From: an uncultured Capnocytophaga sp.
GTDB taxonomy: Bacteria > Bacteroidota > Bacteroidia > Flavobacteriales > Flavobacteriaceae
Length of the DNA stretch: 29,057 nucleotides
Assembly: GCF_937936315.1 (NCBI RefSeq)
Contig: NZ_CALGWU010000064.1
Coordinates: 1 to 29,057, forward strand
Reading direction: 5' to 3'
Position numbers and translations under genes: made by a program. Shown piece by piece: positions 1 to 6,527 of the stretch (position 1 is the first letter of the stretch; each line of letters starts with the position of its first letter). The notes below the pieces were generated by a model, which saw only the letters and a program-made list of their open reading frames with translations, did no database searches and had not been told where the DNA came from.

Positions 1-49
1 AGCCGTAAATAGAGCCTATAACGCCTATGCCTATTACTAAGATTTTCAT
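1..49 (-). CDS. Ketopantoate reductase-like protein (5' end only)
   Basis: Only the first 16 codons lie in the window; the rest runs off the left edge. They read MKILVIGIGVIGSIYG, an N-terminal beta strand followed by a GxGxxG dinucleotide-binding loop. This form is typical of the 2-dehydropantoate 2-reductase (ApbA/PanE) family, which reduces ketopantoate with NADPH in pantothenate synthesis. Many members of the family are not true PanE, so the substrate is unknown. The ATG at 49 is preceded by an A/T-rich leader. The gene lies 49 bases downstream of the coiled-coil gene on the same strand. Confidence 0.6.
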   Translation of the reverse strand, partial: MKILVIGIGVIGSIYG

Positions 50-76
50 AGTGTCTTTTTTATTTACATACAAAAT

Positions 77-124
77 AATTAGTCAATTAGCATATTTTCT
101 AATTCTCCAATTGGCTAATTTTCT
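77..124. repeat. Octamer-phased degenerate tandem repeat
   Basis: Six consecutive 8-base units, for example AATTAGTC and AATTAGCA, run in exact phase. On the minus strand the array encodes the last residues (ISQLEN) and the TAG stop of the coiled-coil gene. Confidence 0.6.
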
Positions 125-443
125 CAATGCGTTTATTGAGTTTTTTCAAATCCTTTTTAATTTTTCTTTCTTGGCGTTTGGTGCCTCGTAGTACTATTTT
201 AGCTATCTTTCTTTGTTTTTTGCTAATGTTCTTATTGAAAGCAAAAAAGGCATCTTTGTGTTTACTTGCTAAAAAATCTTTAGCTTCAGCTTGCATTTTA
301 ACGGCTTTAGCAAGCTTGGTTTCCAGTTTTTCTTTTTCGGTCTGTAGCTCAGTAAGGGTTGAGGGTTGCTCTTGAGATTGTGCAGTGGCAATACCTCCTA
401 AAAATAGCGCAAATAGGGCTGCTATCAAAAATCTTTTTTTCAT
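99..443 (-). CDS. Small exported coiled-coil protein, copy A
   Basis: The 114-residue product starts with a clear signal peptide (MKKRFLIAALFALFLGGIATAQ) that probably cleaves near residue 22. The rest is charged, lysine/glutamate-rich and helical. It has two heptad-like coiled-coil segments (about 28-55 and 85-112) around a short FFAFNKNISKKQRK segment. I do not recognise a named family, and no catalytic motif is visible. A periplasmic or surface structural protein is the simplest reading. A close paralogue lies at 5737-6087. It is probably transcribed from its own -7 box at 475-482. The last six residues and the stop are written by an octamer repeat at 77-124. Confidence 0.8.
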   Translation of the reverse strand: MKKRFLIAALFALFLGGIATAQSQEQPSTLTELQTEKEKLETKLAKAVKMQAEAKDFLASKHKDAFFAFNKNISKKQRKIAKIVLRGTKRQERKIKKDLKKLNKRIEKISQLEN

Positions 444-474
444 CTTTTTTTGTATGATATTTTTTTTAAGGGCA

Positions 475-482
475 CAAAGATA
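475..482 (-). promoter_or_regulatory. -7 box upstream of coiled-coil gene copy A
   Basis: TATCTTTG on the minus strand matches the Bacteroidetes -7 consensus TAnnTTTG, 32 bases before the ATG. No TTG is seen at the usual -33 spacing. The same box sits upstream of the paralogue at 6114-6121. Confidence 0.55.
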
Positions 483-507
483 GTGATAATTCCATAATAC
501 CTACATT

Positions 508-741
508 CTACTCTTCAATTTCCTCAAAATACCTATCTAAATGGCTGTATATTTCCATATCTTCCTCTGAAGCATCTCGCAATACTATATGGTTACAAGA
601 TTTTTCGGTATTAGCGAATGCAAAATTGTGTTCTCCGTAGTAAATTTGATAGCCTTCTCTTACTAACGACCAAACTTCACCCGCTTTAAAGTTGAAAACA
701 TCATTTTTCACCCGATAGCTTTTTCCTACTTGTAATTCCAT
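508..741 (-). CDS. 77-residue conserved protein, possibly DUF3601-like, copy A
   Basis: A 77-residue acidic cytoplasmic protein without signal peptide or membrane segment. It begins MELQVGKSYRVKNDVF and ends in an acidic FEEIEE tail. The pattern of a short GKxYRV strand, a GEVW turn, a YYGE strand and a closing acidic helix resembles small all-beta proteins of the DUF3601 type; I hold this weakly. The paralogue at 6178-6411 is about three-quarters identical by eye, which confirms both the reading frame and the ATG start. It has a textbook divergent promoter (762-791) facing the operon at 842. Function is unknown. Its constant pairing with the coiled-coil gene suggests a shared role. Confidence 0.75.
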   Translation of the reverse strand: MELQVGKSYRVKNDVFNFKAGEVWSLVREGYQIYYGEHNFAFANTEKSCNHIVLRDASEEDMEIYSHLDRYFEEIEE

Positions 742-761
742 ACGATGTAATTTTTAAAGTA

Positions 762-791
762 CAAATATAATGATAAATTGTTAATTATCAA
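762..791 (-). promoter_or_regulatory. Promoter of the 77-codon gene copy A
   Basis: On the minus strand TTG (791-789), exactly 19 bases, then TATATTTG (769-762). This matches the Bacteroidetes sigma-A consensus. The -33 element directly abuts that of the divergent promoter, and together they form the palindrome CAATTG at 789-794. Confidence 0.85.
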
Positions 792-811
792 TTGTCAATT
801 ACCAATTATTT
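777..811. repeat. Heptamer-phased repeat inside the divergent promoter region
   Basis: Five exactly phased 7-base units of form ATTNNNA, for example ATTATCA and ATTGTCA. The array carries the -33 elements of both divergent promoters. Confidence 0.65.
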
Positions 812-821
812 TATACCTTTG
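792..821 (+). promoter_or_regulatory. Promoter of the DKNYY operon
   Basis: TTG (792-794), exactly 19 bases, then TACCTTTG (814-821), 20 bases before the ATG at 842. It is the only clear promoter for the close-packed genes 842-5652. Confidence 0.88.
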
Positions 822-841
822 CATAAACTACAAAAATACTA

Positions 842-2383
842 ATGGATAAATTATTAAAAGAACAACAAGGCAAAAAGCGGCTAAATATGATAAGCTTTTC
901 ACGTATTGTTATAGCCTGTCTCTTAGTTTTCGTTGTTACTTCTTTTTATATAATATTTAAGGATAATAATCAAGTAGATGAGTATTTCTCCTCGAATTCT
1001 TACCAATATTGTTTAGAGGATTCTTTTTTTTATAAATACCAAGGAAAAATATATACCAAAATAATAGGCAAAGGTTATATAGCTGTTCCTGAAGCAGATG
1101 CGGCTACTTTTCAAGTATTCGCCAAAAGTCTGCGAATCCAACAAATAGGATGGGATAAAACACACGTTTTCCATAACAACCAAATCGTCCCCTTACAGCC
1201 GCCTATTACCCCTATAGGCAATGACCTTTTTACCGATGGAAAAGACACTTACTTTTGTGCCTCTCGCCCTGACTTTAAAGCCGGCACTAATGACTATCCC
1301 CCTATAAAGCAAGTCGGTTCTAACGGACAAAAGTTCTCCGCGCTCAACTCTTCACCTTATCTCTCTACCGATGGTACCTATTTCTATTACCAAGGCGAAA
1401 AAATAGAAGGTGCCAAAGATACTATTTTCCCTATTTTGGAATTGAGAGATCGTGATGAAAATTCCAAAAAAATGAGCGTTTCTTGCTATTTTTCTGACGG
1501 GAAACGCGTCTTTTACAAAAACCATCTATTAGATGAAACTTTTACAGATGATCTTGTTACTGATATCTTCTCTAATCACGGCTATTTTGAGTATCTCTAT
1601 CACCTCAATGGGGGCAAAGTATTTATCGACGGAAAGCCTTTTATGCCCAGCGAGACTCCCTATCATTTGCTGATAAGTGATGATCGTTATACCGACCATT
1701 TGTTTTTTACCAATGAAAACGGCGTTTATTATTATGATTTAGAGGAAAAAGAAGCCAAAAAAGCAATGGATAGCAATCCTTTTAAAGGATATAAAAAAGA
1801 GGAAAATGGTTATTTTTACAATGGAAAAAATATATTGTTTTTTATACAAAGAGTTCACATAGGAGGGAGAAGATTTAAAGGAAAGACAGGCTACTCTACT
1901 GAAATATGCTTGCTAAAGAATACCTCTCCTTTAGAATTTGAAGACAGAATCAAACAAAAAGCCCTTTCGTCTGAAGACTATGAGGTATTAGCAAAAGCCA
2001 AAACTCGTACTGTTTCTTTTTGGGATCGCTACTTTTTCGTATTGGTGCTTATTATACTAACAAGCTTAAGCTATATCATCCGCTTTATATTTAGGCAATA
2101 CAATATCACCATAGATCCTTTTTTATTAGATGAAAATTATTTGAGAATCAACAATTTGGTAGGAAAACGCTATCTTATTACAGATATTCAAAAAGTAGTC
2201 TTTACAATCCATAAAGAGAAAAACATCTCGGGGAAAATGCGTATTGTAAGCAAAAGTAAAGGTACTTCGATTTCTTATAGTGTTAAATCCGGAAAAAAAA
2301 CAGAAACTGCCCTTCTCGAAAGAATAAAAGACTTGCAGCTGTTGTTAGAAAATCAAAATATCAAGGTAGAAATTGATTCATAA
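842..2383 (+). CDS. DKNYY-type repeat membrane protein with C-terminal PH-like domain
   Basis: A 513-residue protein. A TM helix lies at about 18-39, a large extracytoplasmic region follows, a second TM is at about 397-417, and a C-terminal beta-rich domain spans 421-513. The central region (about 100-340) repeats strands of the DKNYY family, with aspartate-glycine turns followed by aromatic strands (TDGKDTYF, STDGTYFYY, SDGKRVFY, ENGVYYY). These repeats are common in Bacteroidetes and Fusobacteria; their role is unknown to me. The C-terminal domain resembles the tail of the two four-TM proteins encoded downstream (2394 and 4523), so the three probably belong to one membrane system. It is first in an operon with gaps of a few bases. 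A sensor or immunity function is conjecture. Confidence 0.8.
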   Translation: MDKLLKEQQGKKRLNMISFSRIVIACLLVFVVTSFYIIFKDNNQVDEYFSSNSYQYCLEDSFFYKYQGKIYTKIIGKGYIAVPEADAATFQVFAKSLRIQQIGWDKTHVFHNNQIVPLQPPITPIGNDLFTDGKDTYFCASRPDFKAGTNDYPPIKQVGSNGQKFSALNSSPYLSTDGTYFYYQGEKIEGAKDTIFPILELRDRDENSKKMSVSCYFSDGKRVFYKNHLLDETFTDDLVTDIFSNHGYFEYLYHLNGGKVFIDGKPFMPSETPYHLLISDDRYTDHLFFTNENGVYYYDLEEKEAKKAMDSNPFKGYKKEENGYFYNGKNILFFIQRVHIGGRRFKGKTGYSTEICLLKNTSPLEFEDRIKQKALSSEDYEVLAKAKTRTVSFWDRYFFVLVLIILTSLSYIIRFIFRQYNITIDPFLLDENYLRINNLVGKRYLITDIQKVVFTIHKEKNISGKMRIVSKSKGTSISYSVKSGKKTETALLERIKDLQLLLENQNIKVEIDS

Positions 2384-2393
2384 ATTTTAAAAT

Positions 2394-3215
2394 ATGAAAA
2401 CTATGAACAGCACTAAGAGAAACTACTCTAAACAAGAGAAGGAAAAGAAACCCAAAAAGGAGCCTCTTTTTGGAGAAAAGTTATTGAAAATAGGACGTAT
2501 AATCCTAATAGTGATAGGTAGCTGCTATCTCTTATCCTTCCTAGGAAGAACACCTTACGTTATTTTTAATAGTGCCTCTATAGGCCTGATGATGCTCTTT
2601 TTCTTCCCTTTAGCGGTTTCAATAGTGTTATATCTATTTTTGTACCATTGGGTACTCACCAAACGCGTTCGCTATGAGCAATTTATTAGAGGCGAACTCC
2701 CTCCCATTATTAGAGTAAAAGCTTTGAATGATAAAATTTCTCAAGGAATAATATTCGTGTCTTTTGTACTGTTTTTTTTGTGGGTATTCTGGTTTTTCGA
2801 CAGAGAAATTACAAGCAAAGAGGCCGAAGGACTGGCAAAGTACTTTTATCAGTTTATAGAAATTAGCATTTTAATAGGAATTATAGTGCTTTTTGCCTAT
2901 GATTTGAGAAAAGAATATCAAAATACTTTCTATGCTATTGAGATAAAAGATGGGGTGCTTTACATTTTTTATAAAGAAACGCTCCAACAGACTATCGATT
3001 TAAAAAGTATTCGCTACGTCTATTTTTATTTGAATACAAGTTCAAAAGAAACTAAAATTCACCCTCGTATGAAGGTTTTCAATGGCCGAACCTTCATACT
3101 ATGCATCAAACTCAGTGTTGATAACTATCTTTTACTAAGAGCCTTTTTTGCTCGCAATAATATCAATATAACAGACAATTATACAATTTTGAGAGAATTT
3201 GGAAAATGGAAATAA
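2394..3215 (+). CDS. Four-TM membrane protein with PH-like tail, paralogue 1
   Basis: A 273-residue protein with a basic N-terminus, predicted TM helices at about 34-51, 62-86, 117-136 and 152-169, and a cytoplasmic beta-rich tail (178-262). The tail looks like a small PH-type domain: a run of short strands (VLYIFY, IDLKSIRYVYFYL, FILCIKL) closed by a helix. It is a clear paralogue of 4523-5317. Both share GEKLLKIGR before TM1, RGELPP between TM2 and TM3, and the tail, and the DNA around GEKLLKIGR is nearly identical, so the duplication is fairly recent. I do not recognise a named family. It starts 10 bases after the DKNYY gene, and its end overlaps the next start. An in-frame ATG at 2403 is an alternative start. 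Confidence 0.75.
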   Translation: MKTMNSTKRNYSKQEKEKKPKKEPLFGEKLLKIGRIILIVIGSCYLLSFLGRTPYVIFNSASIGLMMLFFFPLAVSIVLYLFLYHWVLTKRVRYEQFIRGELPPIIRVKALNDKISQGIIFVSFVLFFLWVFWFFDREITSKEAEGLAKYFYQFIEISILIGIIVLFAYDLRKEYQNTFYAIEIKDGVLYIFYKETLQQTIDLKSIRYVYFYLNTSSKETKIHPRMKVFNGRTFILCIKLSVDNYLLLRAFFARNNINITDNYTILREFGKWK

Positions 3216-3748
3216 AAGTCATAGAACACATAAAGCTCTCCCAAGAGCTCGTAGACCAAAAAAAATTCTTTACTTTAGGATATTGCGAAGCTCTCGAAAC
3301 ATACCTAATGGCGGTACTTGTTCCTTGGATCGTAGACTATAACCGCTATTATCGCATAAGTATTGAAGAGTACCATTTATACCTAAATGACCCGCAAGCA
3401 TTCTGCAAACTATATGAAAAAGAAATTAGTAGAGGGGAAGATTGCCTTACCCAGAAGTTTATAGGCGCCGATGCGCTACGCGATTATGATGGTAGAGTCC
3501 ATTTCACACGTGCTTATCCCTCAAAAGAAGTAAACCCTTTTGTGAATTATATCTATTATGAGGGGGTGCTCTATGCCCGCATTCTTTGGGACAAAGGCAC
3601 TGTATACGTCCCTCCTTATCAGAAAGTAAAAACCCCTAACGGAGACTGGGAGTATCCCTTGCGAAAAGAATGTTATATAGAAAAAGACCCAGAAAGCAAA
3701 AATCTCTGCTTTTGTCTTGATACAGAAAAAGAAAAAACTTATAATTAG
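3206..3748 (+). CDS. Unknown 180-residue cytoplasmic protein
   Basis: The start overlaps the end of the preceding membrane-protein gene by 10 bases (ATGGAAATAA), a typical sign of translational coupling. The product is 180 residues, rich in tyrosine and charged residues, with no signal peptide or clear membrane helix. The N-terminal half looks helical (about 1-65). The C-terminal half is beta-rich with proline (YEGVLYARILWDKGTVYVPP). I do not recognise the family. Size, composition and setting among other small unrelated ORFs are compatible with an immunity-type or accessory protein, but no motif proves it. Confidence 0.65.
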   Translation: MEIKVIEHIKLSQELVDQKKFFTLGYCEALETYLMAVLVPWIVDYNRYYRISIEEYHLYLNDPQAFCKLYEKEISRGEDCLTQKFIGADALRDYDGRVHFTRAYPSKEVNPFVNYIYYEGVLYARILWDKGTVYVPPYQKVKTPNGDWEYPLRKECYIEKDPESKNLCFCLDTEKEKTYN

Positions 3749-3753
3749 CGAAT

Positions 3754-4182
3754 ATGTTTTATATAGAAGAATGTAAAGTAACATTACTTAACGATCGCAC
3801 CTATCAAGTAACCTATTTAGGGGAAAATATATTATTGAAATATGAGACAGAACCCCCACAAGGCGATGAGATTTACTCAGTATATTTTCCTAAGTTAAAA
3901 AAAATATTCCCTTATTGGTGTTACTTGAGAAATATCATGCAAATAAGTATAGATGAATCTCCTGAAAGCCTTTATCTATCTATAGAAGCCGTAAAGCCTC
4001 ATCAGTGGTCTGGTATTGTTAATATAATCATTGACCCTAAGAACAGTAGGTATGCCTGTTTGGAGGATTGGTATCCTTGCATCAAAGTAGAAGGAAATAC
4101 AATTCATTTCTATAACAAATACACAAGGAACGAATATATCCTAAAAGATTTTAAAGAACTCAATTGGTTATCGATCTGCTAA
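3754..4182 (+). CDS. Unknown 142-residue protein
   Basis: It starts 5 bases after the previous stop. The 142-residue product seems all-beta, with alternating hydrophobic strands (YQVTYLGENILLKYE, SLYLSIEAV, GIVNIIIDP) and several tryptophans and cysteines. It has no signal peptide and no transmembrane segment. I recognise no family. The reading frame is supported by its tight fit in the operon and by the absence of a competing frame. Its compact beta fold fits a small binding protein, for example an immunity protein, but this rests on context only. Confidence 0.62.
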   Translation: MFYIEECKVTLLNDRTYQVTYLGENILLKYETEPPQGDEIYSVYFPKLKKIFPYWCYLRNIMQISIDESPESLYLSIEAVKPHQWSGIVNIIIDPKNSRYACLEDWYPCIKVEGNTIHFYNKYTRNEYILKDFKELNWLSIC

Positions 4183-4204
4183 AAACAAACTTTTAATAAG
4201 AACA

Positions 4205-4519
4205 ATGAGTAAAATATGGAAAAATATCATAGCCCAAATACAAGAAGAGGTAAAGGCAAGCTTTCAAGAACTATACGCTTCTGTGGATTTTGGAGCTTAT
4301 ATAGCCCCACAAGATTACTTTGTGTCTTACATCTTTAAGACAGAAGAGGAACTGGGCAAAGCAAAGGGAACGGGCTTACTGCAAAAGATAAACAACTATC
4401 ACCAAAAACTATTACGCGAGCAGCAATACCCCGAAGAAGGTATAAAGGACTGTACTTTTGCCTCTCAGGAAGATTGTAATAAGGTGTGTAGCGGAAATTG
4501 GTACTATTATTACAAATAA
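4205..4519 (+). CDS. Unknown 104-residue protein ending in an NWYYYYK motif
   Basis: A 104-residue cytoplasmic protein, helical at the N-terminus, then a segment FKTEEELGKAKGTGLLQKI, and a C-terminal part with FASQEDCNKVCSGNWYYYYK. The combination of a 'kTeeEl.kAk..GLl.kI' helix, a 'FaSQEdC' turn and a 'GNWYyYyK' end looks like a conserved small-protein family that I have a sense of having seen but cannot name. It starts 22 bases after the previous gene and ends 3 bases before the second four-TM gene. Function is unknown. Confidence 0.68.
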   Translation: MSKIWKNIIAQIQEEVKASFQELYASVDFGAYIAPQDYFVSYIFKTEEELGKAKGTGLLQKINNYHQKLLREQQYPEEGIKDCTFASQEDCNKVCSGNWYYYYK

Positions 4520-4522
4520 AAT

Positions 4523-5317
4523 ATGAATCAGCTAATAAATAAACTCTCTAAAAAAGGACAGAAAAAGGAACAGCTTTTCGGAGAAAAGTTATTGAAAATA
4601 GGACGTATGATCCTAATTGTACTTTTGTGTTTTTTCCTGTTAGAACTTCTATGGTTAGTCTCGAACTTTACCCTTAGCAAGGAGTTTATAAACGAGATTA
4701 TAATCCCTATCCTCCTATTAACAGTCTTAATAGGGTTATATGGCTTTTTTTACAGATGGGTGATGGACAAACGTATGCGCTATAGCCAGTACACAAGAGG
4801 TGAATTACCTCCTACTATCAAGGTAAAAGCACTGAAAGACAAAACTTTTCAATGGATAAAATTTCTGTCGATTGTAGTTTTTTATATAATAATGTTCTGG
4901 CAAATAAGTAGCCAAATTATAATTGAGCATAGAGAAGGGGTAGCCAAATATTTTTATTTACTTATAGGAATTGCTGTTTTAATAGTTATTATAGTGCTTT
5001 TTGGTGGGGATCTTGTAAAAAACACCGATAATACTTTCTATGCCTTAGAAATAAAAAATGAGGTTCTTTCCATTTTTTATAAAGAAGAACTAGCTCAAAC
5101 TATCGATTTAAAATCCATTCACCATATCCATTTTTTCCTCGAAAAAGTGAGAAAAGGAGAAGAATCTGATAGAATACACCCTCGTATGCAGATTTACACC
5201 TCAAGAACAAATAGAGTATTGCACATCAAGCTAAGTATTGACAACTATCTTTTACTAAAAGCCTATTTTTCTCATAACCATTTCAAAGTAACAGATGAAT
5301 ATAATCTGTTTATTTAA
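4523..5317 (+). CDS. Four-TM membrane protein with PH-like tail, paralogue 2
   Basis: A 264-residue paralogue of the protein at 2394-3215, with the same order of parts: a basic start, TM helices at about 28-47, 58-77, 111-129 and 143-161, and a beta-rich tail from about 172. Shared signatures are GEKLLKIGRMILIV, YTRGELPP, DNTFYALEI and TIDLKSIHHIHFFL. The two copies flank the three small unknown genes, which suggests duplication of the membrane component with accumulation of small genes between. It starts 3 bases after the previous gene and is followed 5 bases later by the truncated symporter. The molecular role is unknown. Confidence 0.75.
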   Translation: MNQLINKLSKKGQKKEQLFGEKLLKIGRMILIVLLCFFLLELLWLVSNFTLSKEFINEIIIPILLLTVLIGLYGFFYRWVMDKRMRYSQYTRGELPPTIKVKALKDKTFQWIKFLSIVVFYIIMFWQISSQIIIEHREGVAKYFYLLIGIAVLIVIIVLFGGDLVKNTDNTFYALEIKNEVLSIFYKEELAQTIDLKSIHHIHFFLEKVRKGEESDRIHPRMQIYTSRTNRVLHIKLSIDNYLLLKAYFSHNHFKVTDEYNLFI

Positions 5318-5322
5318 TTACA

Positions 5323-5652
5323 ATGTCTAACATTCTTCATTTTATAAAGAACTGGACGCTCCCCGTCTCAATGGGGATAGGGTCAGTGGCGTATTTGGTA
5401 TTTTATTACGTACCAGCTTTGGAGGGGGCTTCGCAATGGTTTGCGCCCTTTTTCAACAGCATATTGCCGCTATTTATGTTCCTCATTCTGTATGTTACCT
5501 TTTGCAAGGTCGATTTTAAGAAATTAGCCCCAGTGAAGTGGCATTTTTGGACGACTGCTTGTCAGTTACTTTTGGTAATGAGCATTCCTTTCTTTCGGGG
5601 AGTAGTGAATCGGTTTGATTGTCTATGGCATAGCTTTCGTATTGTGTTCTAA
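5323..5652 (+). pseudogene. Truncated bile-acid:sodium-symporter-like gene
   Basis: Residues 1-86 match the N-terminus of the intact transporter at 8145-9119, including WTLPxSMxIG, YYxPALEGxSQWFAP and ILPLFMFLILYVTFCKVDFKKL. After about 5580 the similarity stops. The remaining 22 codons to the stop at 5650 read the antisense of a different gene and look random. The product would keep only two to three of the roughly nine to ten membrane helices and cannot be a working transporter. It sits 5 bases after the four-TM gene and ends the copy A operon. Confidence 0.85.
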
Positions 5653-5725
5653 GAAGCACACTCCTTTGTGCCCACAGTATATTTTGCCCCCAAAGGACTA
5701 ATAATAAAGCGAGTAGTCTTTTCAT
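5583..5725 (-). pseudogene. 5' remnant of a secreted-protein gene
   Basis: From the ATG at 5725 the minus strand encodes a convincing signal peptide (MKRLLALLLVLWGQNILWAQ) and about 26 more plausible residues, ending near LLPERK at about 5590. Beyond that the frame continues only as the antisense of the truncated symporter. The 5' end of a gene has thus been joined tail to tail to the 5' end of another. The ATG lies within an octamer repeat, 12 bases downstream of the stop of coiled-coil copy B, so it was probably co-transcribed with that gene. The family cannot be recognised from the remnant. Confidence 0.55.
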
Positions 5726-5747
5726 TTGCTAATTTACTAATTTGTTA
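5724..5747. repeat. Octamer-phased repeat at the end of coiled-coil copy B
   Basis: Three phased units ATTTGCTA, ATTTACTA and ATTTGTTA. On the minus strand they supply the last residues and TAG stop of the coiled-coil gene and lie across the start of the secreted-protein remnant. Confidence 0.6.
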
Positions 5748-6087
5748 TTTCCTCTTTCTTCATTTCCTCAATACGTTTGTTGAGTTTTTTCAATTTCTTT
5801 TTGATTTGTTTTTCTTGGCGTTTGGCACCTCGTTCGACAGTCTTAGCGAACTTTCTTTGCTTTTTGCTGATATGCCTATTAAAGGCAAATGCTACATCCG
5901 CGTATTTACCTGTTAAAGAATTTTTTGCATTTTCTTTGTCTTCAAGGACTTTGGCAAGCTTGGCTTCCAATCTTTCTTTTTCGGCTTGTAGCTCGGCAAG
6001 GGTTGAGGGTTGCTCTTGAGATTGCGCCACGGCAATACCGCCTAAAAATAGCGTGAATAACGCTACTATCAAAAATCTTTTCTTCAG
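5737..6087 (-). CDS. Small exported coiled-coil protein, copy B (non-ATG start)
   Basis: Paralogue of the gene at 99-443, with the same SQEQPSTLxELQxEKExLExKLAK coiled coil, the same SKKQRK block and the same basic C-terminal helix. Alignment places the start at 6087, where copy A has ATG and copy B has CTG, followed by KKRFLI as in copy A. The nearest standard alternative is TTG at 6072, but it would remove the basic N-terminus of the signal peptide. The gene may be weakly expressed from CTG, or be decaying. The last residues (ITN) and stop come from an octamer repeat. A -7 box lies at 6114-6121. Confidence 0.65.
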   Translation of the reverse strand: MKKRFLIVALFTLFLGGIAVAQSQEQPSTLAELQAEKERLEAKLAKVLEDKENAKNSLTGKYADVAFAFNRHISKKQRKFAKTVERGAKRQEKQIKKKLKKLNKRIEEMKKEEITN

Positions 6088-6113
6088 CTGTTTATGTGCT
6101 TTTTTAAAGGGTG

Positions 6114-6121
6114 CAAAGATA
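6114..6121 (-). promoter_or_regulatory. -7 box upstream of coiled-coil gene copy B
   Basis: TATCTTTG on the minus strand, in a context nearly identical to copy A, where the same box is followed by a conserved purine-rich leader. No exact -33 TTG; a TTAG lies at 20-base spacing. Confidence 0.5.
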
Positions 6122-6177
6122 GTGATAATTTGTTTATTTGCTAATTAGCGATAATTTAAATATAATACTGATTTGCC

Positions 6178-6411
6178 CTACTCTTCTATTTCCTCAAAAT
6201 ACTTATCCAAATGGCATCCTATTTCCATATCTTCATCGGAAGTATTACGCAATACCATAAAATGACAATTTTTCTCGGCATTAACGAATACAAAATTTTG
6301 TTCGCCGTAGTAAGCTTGGTATCCCTCATCTACTAACGACCAAACTTCACCCGCTTTAAAGCTGAAAATATCATTTTTTACCCGATAGCTCTTTCCTACT
6401 TGCAATTCCAT
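6178..6411 (-). CDS. 77-residue conserved protein, possibly DUF3601-like, copy B
   Basis: Paralogue of 508-741 with the same length and the same MELQVGKSYRVKND start, GEVWSLV, EGYQxYYGExNF and FEEIEE tail. The frame is open 15 codons further upstream, to 6456, but those codons run through the -7 promoter box at 6434-6441 and have no counterpart in copy A, so the start at 6411 is preferred. Differences from copy A are scattered and conservative, which indicates selection on both copies. Cytoplasmic, function unknown. It lies 90 bases upstream of the coiled-coil gene, as in copy A. Confidence 0.75.
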   Translation of the reverse strand: MELQVGKSYRVKNDIFSFKAGEVWSLVDEGYQAYYGEQNFVFVNAEKNCHFMVLRNTSDEDMEIGCHLDKYFEEIEE

Positions 6412-6433
6412 AATAATATGTTTTTCCAAGGCA

Positions 6434-6441
6434 CAAAGATA
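6434..6441 (-). promoter_or_regulatory. -7 box of the 77-codon gene copy B
   Basis: TATCTTTG on the minus strand, 22 bases before the ATG at 6411. The -33 region lies inside an octamer repeat and has no exact TTG. Confidence 0.6.
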
Positions 6442-6446
6442 ATAAT

Positions 6447-6486
6447 AATTAGTCATTTGCTAATTAGCTAAATAGCAAATTATTTA
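6447..6486. repeat. Octamer-phased repeat in the copy B divergent promoter region
   Basis: About five degenerate 8-base units, for example AATTAGTC and ATTTGCTA. They occupy the same place as the heptamer array of copy A (777-811), between the two divergent -7 boxes. Confidence 0.5.
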
Positions 6487-6487
6487 C

Positions 6488-6495
6488 TACCTTTG
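6488..6495 (+). promoter_or_regulatory. -7 box of the 6528 operon
   Basis: TACCTTTG, 32 bases before the ATG at 6528. It is identical to the box of the copy A operon. No exact -33 TTG at 19 bases. Confidence 0.6.
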
Positions 6496-6527
6496 CCAAG
6501 TAAATTGGCAGCAAAAAAGAAAAGGAT

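Noticed and set aside
127..375. Plus-strand open frame opposite coiled-coil copy A (and its counterpart at 5777-6019)
   Set aside because: It is the mirror of a lysine-rich coding strand, giving phenylalanine/leucine-rich sequence without promoter or start context. Both copies arise only because the real genes are paralogous.
777..811. CRISPR or phage attachment site
   Set aside because: Units are 7 bases, degenerate and without spacers; there is no Cas gene or integrase in the window.
6412..6456. Upstream extension of the 77-codon gene copy B
   Set aside because: The extra codons read through the -7 box, and copy A has no such extension.
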